Shown piece by piece: positions 8,689 through 16,457 of a stretch of DNA of 49,160 bases; the stretch's first letter is position 1; each line of letters begins with the position of its first letter. The stretch lies in the NCBI GenBank assembly GCA_947594855.1, contig CANQEL010000019.1, positions 1 to 49,160 of the forward strand, written 5' to 3'. The stretch is from an uncultured Lachnospiraceae bacterium (lineage in GTDB: Bacteria; Bacillota; Clostridia; Lachnospirales; Lachnospiraceae). The notes under the pieces are model-generated. The model saw nothing but the letters and a program-made list of their open reading frames with translations. It made no database searches and was not told the DNA's origin. Position numbers and translations under genes: made by a program.

Positions 8689-10359
8689 CTATTTTTTATT
8701 AAGTTTTGCCAAATCGTTCTGCCTTATCATCTCACGCTGGATTTTACCGCTTATCGTCTTAGGCAGTTCATCTGTAAATTCAATCATACGGGGATATTTG
8801 TACATTGCAGTCCTTGCTTTAACAAAATCCTGGATTTCCACCTTAAGCCTGTCTGAAGGTTCATAACCCTCATGAAGCACAATCGTGGCTTTAACAATAT
8901 TTCCCCTTGTTTTAGAAGGATATCCGGTAACGGCACACTCAAATACTGCCGGATGCTCCATTATAACATTTTCAACTTCGGCGGGTCCTACCCTGTATCC
9001 GCTTGACTTGATAACGTCGTCAGTACGGCTTACAAAATAGAAATATCCGTTTTTATCGCAGTATGCCTTATCGCTTGTATGGTATACCCCGCCTCTCCAG
9101 GCTTCTTTATATAACTCGTCATCATCATGATATCCGCAGAATATTCCTACCGGTACTGAACCATCTTCATACGGATAAAGCGCTATCTCTCCTACTTCAC
9201 CCGGCTCTACAGGTTTGCTGTCGTCATCAACTATACATATATTGTACATAGGTGAGGCTTTTCCTATAGTATCCTCATTCTGCCTGTCGCCTTTCATGAC
9301 ACCGATAAGCAGGGTAGTTTCAGTCTGGCCAAAACCGCTCCTGATTTCCATACCGGTCCTTTCCTTAAATTCCCTTACTGTCTCAACCGGCATCGGCTCT
9401 CCCGCTGTCGTCACCTGCACAAGGTTAGACAAATCATATTTTTCAACGTCTTCCCTCAAAATATATTTATATATCGTAGGAGGCGCGCAGAAAGTTGTAA
9501 CTTTACAATCCTCAAGTATTGCAAGAATTTCATTTGCATAAAACTGGTCGTAGTCATATACCATAAGCGCCGTTCCGCAGAACCACTGTCCGTATATTTT
9601 ACCCCACGCTGTCTTAGCCCATCCGGTATCGGCAACAGTAAAATGAAGCCCGTCTTCAACAACTCCATGCCAGTCTCTTGCCGTAACGATATGACCTATC
9701 GGATATGTGAAATCATGTACCACCGCTTTTGGCTCACCGGTCGTACCCGACGTAAAATACAAAAGCATCCTGTCCGACTTTTTGGTATCACATCTGTCCA
9801 TTTTATCAGATTCGGCCATAACCTCATCCTCAAAGCATATATAATTTTCCCTGTTTCCTGAAGTTATATATCTGAGTATATCATTCCGTTTCATTGAATT
9901 TATTGCTTTATCAACACAATCACATATACCTTTATCATCAGCGCATACTATAGCTCTGATATCTGCCTTTAAAACCCTGTAACTTATATCGCTGTCAGAG
10001 ACCATATGTGAAGTAGGGATTGCTACTGCCCCAAGTTTATGAAGCGCAAGCGTTGCAATCCAGAACTCATAACGCCTTTTAAGTATAAGCATTACGCTAT
10101 CTCCATGACCTATACCGGCTTTTGCAAATGCATTTGCCGCCTTTGTACTTAACCGGCTTATATCAGAAAAAGAAAATTCCCTTATATTACCCTTTATATC
10201 TTTATAAACAAGAGCCCGCTTATCAGGTTCTTCTTTTGCATACCTGTCAATTACATCATATGCAAAATTAAAATTATCAGGGATATTAAACTCTACTTTT
10301 ACAAGATTTCCACTCTCATCATATTTATCTATGACATAATCACCATACATTACAGACAT
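8689..10359 (-). CDS. Acyl-CoA synthetase (AMP-forming, medium-chain/AcsM type)
   Basis: ANL-superfamily enzyme of 556 aa that activates a carboxylic acid to acyl-AMP and then acyl-CoA. Motifs are YFTSGTTGEPKAV (AMP/phosphate loop), GFGQTE, the hinge region DDVIKSSGYRVGP and the C-terminal PKTISGKIQR with the catalytic lysine. I placed the start at 10359 because GGAGGA lies 6 nt upstream; an ATG 15 nt earlier sits inside that ribosome site and has only a weak GGGG of its own. It is last in the fab operon, 15 nt after fabZ. Substrate is unknown; it could supply acyl-CoA primers or recycle fatty acids. Confidence 0.88.
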   Translation of the reverse strand: MSVMYGDYVIDKYDESGNLVKVEFNIPDNFNFAYDVIDRYAKEEPDKRALVYKDIKGNIREFSFSDISRLSTKAANAFAKAGIGHGDSVMLILKRRYEFWIATLALHKLGAVAIPTSHMVSDSDISYRVLKADIRAIVCADDKGICDCVDKAINSMKRNDILRYITSGNRENYICFEDEVMAESDKMDRCDTKKSDRMLLYFTSGTTGEPKAVVHDFTYPIGHIVTARDWHGVVEDGLHFTVADTGWAKTAWGKIYGQWFCGTALMVYDYDQFYANEILAILEDCKVTTFCAPPTIYKYILREDVEKYDLSNLVQVTTAGEPMPVETVREFKERTGMEIRSGFGQTETTLLIGVMKGDRQNEDTIGKASPMYNICIVDDDSKPVEPGEVGEIALYPYEDGSVPVGIFCGYHDDDELYKEAWRGGVYHTSDKAYCDKNGYFYFVSRTDDVIKSSGYRVGPAEVENVIMEHPAVFECAVTGYPSKTRGNIVKATIVLHEGYEPSDRLKVEIQDFVKARTAMYKYPRMIEFTDELPKTISGKIQREMIRQNDLAKLNKK

Positions 10360-10374
10360 ATTACTATCCTCCAT

Positions 10375-10794
10375 TTACCCCTGCATAATCGCAAAAGAAA
10401 ATCTTCCGCTCATACATACTTTCCCATCTACACTGAGTTCTCCAGAAAGAAAATAAAAGGGCTCCATTTCTCTTTCAATTTTCGTATCTATCCTTATTTT
10501 ATCTCCGGGAAGAACTTTGTTTCTGAATTTTACCTTATCAAGTCCGGTATAAAAAGGAAGGACGCCTTCAGTCATTTTATCTTTGAACAGCAGACATGAC
10601 GCCTGCGCCATAATCTCACAAAGTATTACCCCCGGAACAACAGGATTTCCCGGAAAATGTCCCTTAAGGAAATATTCGTCTCCCTTAACGGTATAATACC
10701 CTGTTGCAGTACCATCCTCATTAAGATAAGCTTCATCCACAAGAAGCATAGGCTCCCTGTGGGGAAGAATCTGTTCTATCTCTTTTCTATCCAT
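10375..10794 (-). CDS. fabZ: 3-hydroxyacyl-ACP dehydratase FabZ
   Basis: 139-aa hot-dog-fold protein. It opens with the FabZ pattern ILPHREPMLLVD, then the catalytic His block KGHFPGNPVVPGV and the catalytic Glu block CEIMAQAS. It dehydrates 3-hydroxyacyl-ACP to trans-2-enoyl-ACP in type II fatty acid synthesis. It lies 24 nt after fabF in a tight operon. Confidence 0.95.
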   Translation of the reverse strand: MDRKEIEQILPHREPMLLVDEAYLNEDGTATGYYTVKGDEYFLKGHFPGNPVVPGVILCEIMAQASCLLFKDKMTEGVLPFYTGLDKVKFRNKVLPGDKIRIDTKIEREMEPFYFLSGELSVDGKVCMSGRFSFAIMQG

Positions 10795-10818
10795 GACAAC
10801 CTCATTTCAAATTTCAGA

Positions 10819-12057
10819 TTATATTTTCTTAATAGCCACACACGCATTATGTCCGCCAAATCCAAGCGAAGAAGACAGCGCATATTTAACATCTGCCTTA
10901 ACTGCTTTATTAGGAGTATAATCAAGATCACATTCCGGATCAGGCTCAACATAATTTATTGTAGGCGGAATAACGCCATCATTAAGCGCTTTAGCTGATG
11001 CAATAATCTCAACTGCGCCTGTCGCGCCTAACATATGTCCTGTCATTGATTTGGTAGAACTTATGTGAAGCCTGTAAGCATCCTCACCAAATACTTCCTT
11101 GAGCGCCTTTGTCTCCATAATATCATTAAGATGTGTTCCTGTTCCATGTGCATTGATATATACATTTTCACTATCGCTGCTTTCAATTCCGGCTTCGTCT
11201 TTAGCAGCGCGTACTGCGTTAATTGCTCCAACTCCTTCAGGATGCGGTGCGGTTATATGATATGCGTCACAGGTATTGCCATATCCTATAATCTCAGCAT
11301 ATATCTTTGCATTACGTTTTACTGCATGTTCATATTCTTCAACTATTACGATGCCTGCGCCTTCGCCCATTACAAATCCGCCGCGCCTTGCGTCAAACGG
11401 AATACTTCCCTCATCAGGATTATCGCTCTGTGAAAGCGCCTGGCAGTTTACGAAACCTGCCATTGCAAATTCATTTATGGCAGCCTCAGTTCCGCCTGCT
11501 ATTATCGCATCCGCATATCCATGCTTAACCGCGCGGTATGCTTCTCCAATTGTATTCGTAGATGTTGCACATGCTGTCATAACGGGAAGGGTAGGACCCA
11601 TTGCCCCATATCTTATAGCCACTGCTCCGGCCGCCATATTACCTATCATCATAGGTATGAAAAATGGTGAAACCCTCTCAGGCCCCTTTCCTGTAAGTTT
11701 ATCATGTTCTGTAATAAATGTATTTATTCCTCCGATACCTGAACCGATATACACGCCGAATCTGTTTTTGTCAAGCTCTGATTCGAGAATACCGCTGTCC
11801 GATACGGCTTCCTGTGAAGCGGCAATCGCATACTGTGTAAACAAATCCGACCTTCGCATTTCTACTACTGAAGGAAAATACTCTTTTGCATTGAAATCTT
11901 TTACCTCAGCATCAAGACTTACCGTAATACGTGAGTCATCAAATCTGTGTATTTTGTCAATACCGCATACGCCGTCTTTTATGTTTTTCCAAAATGTTTC
12001 CGTATCATTTCCTACAGGAGATATAACTCCCATACCTGTAATAACAACTCTGTTCAT
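10819..12057 (-). CDS. fabF: 3-oxoacyl-ACP synthase II FabF
   Basis: 412-aa condensing enzyme, standard length. The Cys-His-His triad is visible: TACATSTN (about residue 163), NAHGTGTHLND and SMTGHMLGATG. It elongates acyl-ACP with malonyl-ACP. The start at 12057 follows GGAGGAACCATT; an upstream in-frame ATG at 12075 overlaps the fabG stop and would add only six residues containing the ribosome site. No FabH is encoded in this operon, so initiation must come from elsewhere or by another route. Confidence 0.96.
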   Translation of the reverse strand: MNRVVITGMGVISPVGNDTETFWKNIKDGVCGIDKIHRFDDSRITVSLDAEVKDFNAKEYFPSVVEMRRSDLFTQYAIAASQEAVSDSGILESELDKNRFGVYIGSGIGGINTFITEHDKLTGKGPERVSPFFIPMMIGNMAAGAVAIRYGAMGPTLPVMTACATSTNTIGEAYRAVKHGYADAIIAGGTEAAINEFAMAGFVNCQALSQSDNPDEGSIPFDARRGGFVMGEGAGIVIVEEYEHAVKRNAKIYAEIIGYGNTCDAYHITAPHPEGVGAINAVRAAKDEAGIESSDSENVYINAHGTGTHLNDIMETKALKEVFGEDAYRLHISSTKSMTGHMLGATGAVEIIASAKALNDGVIPPTINYVEPDPECDLDYTPNKAVKADVKYALSSSLGFGGHNACVAIKKI

Positions 12058-12074
12058 AATGGTTCCTCCAAGCA

Positions 12075-12815
12075 TTAAATATACATACCACCGTCTATTT
12101 TAATAACCTCTCCGGTAATATAAGACGCCTCATCCGAAACCAGAAACGCTGCAAGTGAGGCAACCTCCTCCGGCTTGCCGTATCTTCCGCATGGAATATT
12201 ACCAAGCATGGCGTCTATAGCTTCTTTCGGCATCTGGTTTGTCATATCAGTACATATAAATCCCGGCGCTATGGCATTGCAGGTAATGCCCTTAGATGCA
12301 TACTCCCTTGCAACAGACTTGGTAAATCCTATTATTCCCGCCTTGGAAGCAGAATAATTTACCTGTCCGGCATTTCCCATGAGTCCGACCACAGAACTTA
12401 TATTAACTATACGCCCATGACGTTTCCTCACAAAATTTCTGAGACACGCCTTAGTTACATACATACTTCCCTTAAGATTAACATCTATTACATCTGATAT
12501 ATCATCTTCATTCATCTGCATAAGCAGTTTATCCTTTGTAATACCTGCATTATTAATAAGTATGTCAATTCCGCCAAAATCCGTAATAATCTGCGAAACT
12601 GCATTATTAACTGCTTCTATATTACTGATGTCGCACACATAAAGACGGGCTTTTCTTCCCATATCTTCTATAGTCTTTATTGTATCCTGCGCCTGGTCGC
12701 TGTCTCTCGTTGCAATAACGGCTATATCGGCGCCAAGCTCAGCAAGTTTTACAGCTATAGCCCTTCCGATTCCCCTTGAACCTCCGGTAACAACCGCTGT
12801 ATTATCATTCAGCAT
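12075..12815 (-). CDS. fabG: 3-oxoacyl-ACP reductase FabG
   Basis: 246-aa classical SDR. It has the NADP site GGSRGIGRAIA, the NNAG motif, catalytic Ser in NISSVVG, YSASK active-site Tyr/Lys and the C-terminal IDGGMYI typical of FabG. It reduces 3-oxoacyl-ACP to 3-hydroxyacyl-ACP with NADPH. It sits between fabD and fabF. Confidence 0.95.
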   Translation of the reverse strand: MLNDNTAVVTGGSRGIGRAIAVKLAELGADIAVIATRDSDQAQDTIKTIEDMGRKARLYVCDISNIEAVNNAVSQIITDFGGIDILINNAGITKDKLLMQMNEDDISDVIDVNLKGSMYVTKACLRNFVRKRHGRIVNISSVVGLMGNAGQVNYSASKAGIIGFTKSVAREYASKGITCNAIAPGFICTDMTNQMPKEAIDAMLGNIPCGRYGKPEEVASLAAFLVSDEASYITGEVIKIDGGMYI

Positions 12816-12827
12816 ACCATAAACCTC

Positions 12828-13748
12828 CTATATGTTCAGTTTACTGCATGTATCTTTTAAAGATTCCACACTGTTTACGTTATAAATATTAACGTCTTTT
12901 AATGTCTTTTTAACAAGCCCGGACAATGTCTGACCCGGTCCACATTCTATAAAAGTATCGCAGCCACGCCTGTACATATTTCTGATTGTATCTTCCCATC
13001 TGACACTATGTGATACCTGCATACATATAAGCCTTCGTATATCGCTAACATTATCAGGATAATATTCTGCAGTATAATTAGAATATACTGGTATGTCAGA
13101 AGCCTTGATATCTATTGCTTCTACAGCTGTCTTGAGCCCTTCTGACGCATCTGCCATATATGGAGTATGGAAGGAACCGCTTACAGGCAGTTTAACATAT
13201 CTTATACCGTCTTCTTTAAGCCTTGCCATAAAATTATCCATCTTATCAACATTACCCGAAACCGTAGTCTGTCCCGGACAGTTATAATTTACCGCATATA
13301 CCCCATATTCTGAGCAAAGTTCCGAAAGCACTTCCGGCTCAGCTCTAAGTACTGCTGCCATTGAGCCAGGATATTTTCTGTTACATTCTCCCATGTACTC
13401 CGCTCTCTTACACACAAGTTCAAACCCATCTTCTTCAGAAAAAACTCCTGCATATGTGAGGGCTACAATCTCTCCAAGAGAAAATCCCGCCGTTTCATCC
13501 GCATGTATACCATACTCCTCAAGCGCCCTGGCACATGCCAAATCCGTAAGGAACATACATGGCTGAGTATTCTCAGTCAGTTTCAACGTCTCCTCATCAG
13601 AATCAAAGCACTGCATACAGGTACCGGGTCTTTTTGCCTCTGCTGAATCATAAAGCTTTTTTACAGCTTCTATATTATCATACAGATCCTTACCCATTCC
13701 TGAATACTGTGCTCCCTGTCCCGAAAATAAAAAAGCTATTTTACCCAT
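12828..13748 (-). CDS. fabD: Malonyl-CoA:ACP transacylase FabD
   Basis: 306-aa acyltransferase with an N-terminal FLFSGQGAQY block, nucleophile elbow GFSLGE (Ser; most homologues have GHSLGE) and the His in GSFHTPYM. It loads malonyl groups from malonyl-CoA to ACP. Its 5' end overlaps the fabK 3' end by 13 bp, so translation is likely coupled. Confidence 0.95.
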   Translation of the reverse strand: MGKIAFLFSGQGAQYSGMGKDLYDNIEAVKKLYDSAEAKRPGTCMQCFDSDEETLKLTENTQPCMFLTDLACARALEEYGIHADETAGFSLGEIVALTYAGVFSEEDGFELVCKRAEYMGECNRKYPGSMAAVLRAEPEVLSELCSEYGVYAVNYNCPGQTTVSGNVDKMDNFMARLKEDGIRYVKLPVSGSFHTPYMADASEGLKTAVEAIDIKASDIPVYSNYTAEYYPDNVSDIRRLICMQVSHSVRWEDTIRNMYRRGCDTFIECGPGQTLSGLVKKTLKDVNIYNVNSVESLKDTCSKLNI

Positions 13749-14683
13749 TTTCCAACTCCTGCTAACAATTGTTCTGTCTCATTACATATACCTGTAACAA
13801 TCTCCTTACAGGTTAATCTGTCTTTTATCATTCCGGCAATCTGTCCGCACATGCACGAACCTTTAACCATATCGCCTTCAACTGCTGCAAGCCTTAAACC
13901 GCCTGCGCCCATAGCTTCCAGTTCTTCATTTGTTACCGTACTGTCATACTCTTTTTTGAAAAACTCACGCGACATAGGATTCTTAAGGGTACGCACAGGA
14001 TGTCCAAGCCTCTTGCCCGTAACAATCGTATCAATATCCTTTGCCTTTATAACTTTTTCTTTATAATTTTCATGTACATTACATTCATCAGCTGTAAGAA
14101 AACGTGTTCCCATCTGTATACCGCATGCGCCAAGCATAAGCGCTGCAGCCATTCCCCTTGCATCTGCAATGCCGCCTGCTGCAATAACAGGAATATTAAC
14201 CGCATCAGCAACCTGTGGAACAAGCGCCATTGTAGTACTTTCACCTACATGTCCGCCTGATTCACACCCTTCGGCTATCACGGCCGTCACACCCATTCTT
14301 TCAGTCATCTTTGCAAGAGCCACGCTCGGTACTACAGGAATAATCTTTATTCCTGCCTCCTTAAGCTGAGCGATATACTCTGAAGGATTACCTGCTCCTG
14401 TAGTTACTACCTGAACTTTTTCTTCGCATACCACATCCACAGCCTCACGTATATAAGGACTCATCAGCATAAGATTGACGCCAAACGGTTTATCCGTCAG
14501 CTGTTTTGCCTTTACTATCTGTTCTCTCAGCTGCTCACCGTTAGAATTCATGGCAGCAATAATACCGAGGCCGCCCGCCTCGGAAACAGCAGCCGCAAGC
14601 TGATAATCCGCTATCCACGCCATTCCGCCCTGGAATACCGGATACTCAATACCAAGCAGCTCACATATTGGACTGTTAATCAT
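13736..14683 (-). CDS. fabK: Enoyl-ACP reductase II (FMN, FabK)
   Basis: 315-aa FMN-dependent TIM-barrel protein of the nitronate monooxygenase/FabK family. Motifs include FQGGMAWIAD near the N-terminus, EGCESGGHVGE, IAAGGIADARG and a GTRFL segment. FabK performs the last reduction in each fatty-acid elongation round and replaces FabI in many Firmicutes; no FabI is seen here. The setting between acpP and fabD is the classic FabK context, so I prefer it over nitronate monooxygenase. Confidence 0.94.
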   Translation of the reverse strand: MINSPICELLGIEYPVFQGGMAWIADYQLAAAVSEAGGLGIIAAMNSNGEQLREQIVKAKQLTDKPFGVNLMLMSPYIREAVDVVCEEKVQVVTTGAGNPSEYIAQLKEAGIKIIPVVPSVALAKMTERMGVTAVIAEGCESGGHVGESTTMALVPQVADAVNIPVIAAGGIADARGMAAALMLGACGIQMGTRFLTADECNVHENYKEKVIKAKDIDTIVTGKRLGHPVRTLKNPMSREFFKKEYDSTVTNEELEAMGAGGLRLAAVEGDMVKGSCMCGQIAGMIKDRLTCKEIVTGICNETEQLLAGVGKWVK

Positions 14684-14698
14684 CTCTATCCCTCCGGA

Positions 14699-14914
14699 TT
14701 ATTTTGATGCTTCAATATAGTCACAAAGTTTTTCAATATTATCAATATCCTGTGACAATTCAATCTTTACGTCAACTTCTTCCTCAATCTGCATAACAAG
14801 TTCCATAACATCAAGGGAGTCAAGACCTATTTCCTTAAATGTATCTGTCGCTGAAATCTCAGATGCATCTTTTCCTAAATACTCCGCAATAATATTGGTA
14901 ATTGTTTCTTTCAT
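14699..14914 (-). CDS. acpP: Acyl carrier protein
   Basis: 71-aa acidic protein with the phosphopantetheine attachment serine in LDSLD (Ser33). It carries acyl chains for the Fab enzymes downstream. AAGGAG lies upstream of the ATG, and it is first in the operon, preceded by a promoter with a large palindrome. Confidence 0.95.
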   Translation of the reverse strand: MKETITNIIAEYLGKDASEISATDTFKEIGLDSLDVMELVMQIEEEVDVKIELSQDIDNIEKLCDYIEASK

Positions 14915-14946
14915 AGTAAAAAAACTCCTTTTTCATTTTTTACAAT

Positions 14947-14975
14947 AATAAACCTGGGTGTTACACCCAGGTCAA
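14947..14975 (-). promoter_or_regulatory. Promoter/operator of the fatty-acid operon
   Basis: On the minus strand -35 TTGACC (14975-14970) is 17 nt from a -10-like TTTATT (14952-14947). The spacer is filled by a perfect palindrome at 14952-14972, with 10-nt arms (ACCTGGGTGT) around one central base. A repressor site placed like this would block polymerase. It does not resemble the FapR or FabT sites I know. The alternative is that it acts as an RNA hairpin or terminator. Confidence 0.55.
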
Positions 14976-15089
14976 GTTTTTTTTATTTACAATGGTCGCA
15001 AGGTCATACAGGCACAGATTTTCTGATTTTTTGGCCTCGTTTATTACCTGTTCATCAAAACCTTTTGTCAGGATAAAAGCAAGGGGATT
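14961..15089 (-). pseudogene. Possible 3' remnant of an ATPase-like gene
   Basis: An open stretch of 42 codons has no start and is preceded by an in-frame stop. It reads ILTKGFDEQVINEAKKSE followed by LCLYDLATIV, which vaguely resembles the C-terminal nuclease-like tail of archaeal-type AAA ATPases (DUF234-like). Its end overlaps the fatty-acid promoter. The resemblance is from memory and weak; otherwise this 205-bp gap holds nothing. Confidence 0.25.
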
Positions 15090-15119
15090 TTATTCTGTGT
15101 CTGCTTATAATTGAAGATT

Positions 15120-16397
15120 TCAACGTTCCAGCATATTCTCAATAAATATCCCGTACCCCTTTGCCGCATCCTGCACAAATACATGTGTTACTGCACCTAT
15201 GAGTTTTCCATTCTGAAGTATTGGAGCTCCGCTCATACCCTGTATGATGCCGCCGGTTTTCTCCAGAAGCCTTTCATCAGTTATCTGTAGAACAATACCT
15301 TTATTATCGGTACTGCCCTTATCAATATCAATGATTTCTACATTATATTCTTCTATCTCATCACCAAGCTGACACAATATAACTGCAGGACCCTTCTTTA
15401 TCTCCTGTCTGAGCCCCACAGGTATACTTCCGTATTTATATTCCGATATATCTACATTGTCACTTATCGTTCCGCTTATTCCAAGTTCTGTATTATTTTC
15501 TACTGTACCCACAACCTCTGAGTCTGATTCCAGTATCATTCCCATAATTTCTCCGGGGCTTCCTGAACTTCCTTTTATAATTTTTATTATCTCGGTATTG
15601 TACAGCTTTCCTGATTTGATTCCCATTAAAATTCCTGTATCAGAATCAGTAATTCCATGTCCCAGGGCTCCAAAATGTCCATCACCTGATATATAAGTAA
15701 GAGTTCCTATACCCTGGGTATCCTCCCTGACCCATACACCTATTTTAACACTGCCGTCTTCACATTCAACTGTCTGGAGTTTAACACTGCTTTCCTTATT
15801 ATTTCTCCTTATGTCAAGCGTGACATAATCATCATCACTGTTATTCAAATACTTTTCCAGTTTTTTTATTGATGACACCTTGTTTCCGTTAATGCCTGTA
15901 ATATAATCACCCGTTTGCAGAATCTGATAAGCAGGTTCATATTCCAGTCCTGAAACCGTTTTAACCGCACCTGTTCCAAGTACAAGCAGTCCATCTGTCT
16001 GTACCTGTATTCCTATCGTATTTCCACATGGTATAAGTTCAAGATTATCTATGACATCAAGAGATACGCTTTTCAGATTAAATAATCCAAAAAGCTTAAG
16101 ATTCATCCTGTAACGCCCTTTTTGTGATGATTGAACTGTAAAAGGCTGCTGCATGGAAAAATGAATCTGTCCATTATCCCTTTTCGTTGCATTGCTTATA
16201 TTAAGTGCCTCTACCGAGCCCTGCAGGTTGGCTTCTACAGGCATAGAAAAATCAAAACTGCTGTTATCACCGACATATACTTTAATAGAATCAGGTATAC
16301 CCGCATTTATCTGATATATATAGAAATAACCTGTAAATAGCAACTCAACTGCAAGTACAACAATAAGCACAATGCGGTATTTTCTAAGTCGGTTCAC
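15120..16397 (-). CDS. spoIVB: SpoIVB sporulation signalling serine protease
   Basis: 425-aa protein. An N-terminal membrane anchor (about 7-27), a PDZ domain (about 150-205, with AYQILQTGDYITGINGNKV) and an S55 peptidase domain follow in order. The catalytic His lies in GALGHGITD and the nucleophile Ser in GMSGAPILQNG. In Bacillus, SpoIVB is secreted from the forespore and cleaves SpoIVFA to activate pro-sigma-K processing. The start is GTG with AAGGGTGAG upstream. The neighbour recN is the usual one. It indicates a sporulation-capable ancestor. Confidence 0.95.
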   Translation of the reverse strand: MNRLRKYRIVLIVVLAVELLFTGYFYIYQINAGIPDSIKVYVGDNSSFDFSMPVEANLQGSVEALNISNATKRDNGQIHFSMQQPFTVQSSQKGRYRMNLKLFGLFNLKSVSLDVIDNLELIPCGNTIGIQVQTDGLLVLGTGAVKTVSGLEYEPAYQILQTGDYITGINGNKVSSIKKLEKYLNNSDDDYVTLDIRRNNKESSVKLQTVECEDGSVKIGVWVREDTQGIGTLTYISGDGHFGALGHGITDSDTGILMGIKSGKLYNTEIIKIIKGSSGSPGEIMGMILESDSEVVGTVENNTELGISGTISDNVDISEYKYGSIPVGLRQEIKKGPAVILCQLGDEIEEYNVEIIDIDKGSTDNKGIVLQITDERLLEKTGGIIQGMSGAPILQNGKLIGAVTHVFVQDAAKGYGIFIENMLER

Positions 16398-16433
16398 CTG
16401 AATCTCACCCTTTCGGACATTATAATACTTCTC

Positions 16434-16440
16434 TAGTATG
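16434..16440 (-). promoter_or_regulatory. Sigma-G-like -10 element of spoIVB
   Basis: On the minus strand CATACTA matches the forespore sigma-G -10 consensus and would give a leader of about 30 nt to spoIVB. The -35 position is only weakly matched. It lies inside an inverted repeat (CGGACAT...ATGTCCG) that may also serve as the recN terminator, although no T-run follows. Confidence 0.4.
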
Positions 16441-16457
16441 TCCGGAAAAGGCCAAAA

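Noticed and set aside
11276-12103. 275-codon plus-strand frame antisense to fabF
   Set aside because: fabF is intact with all catalytic motifs; the antisense frame is low-complexity, lacks a ribosome site and matches no family.
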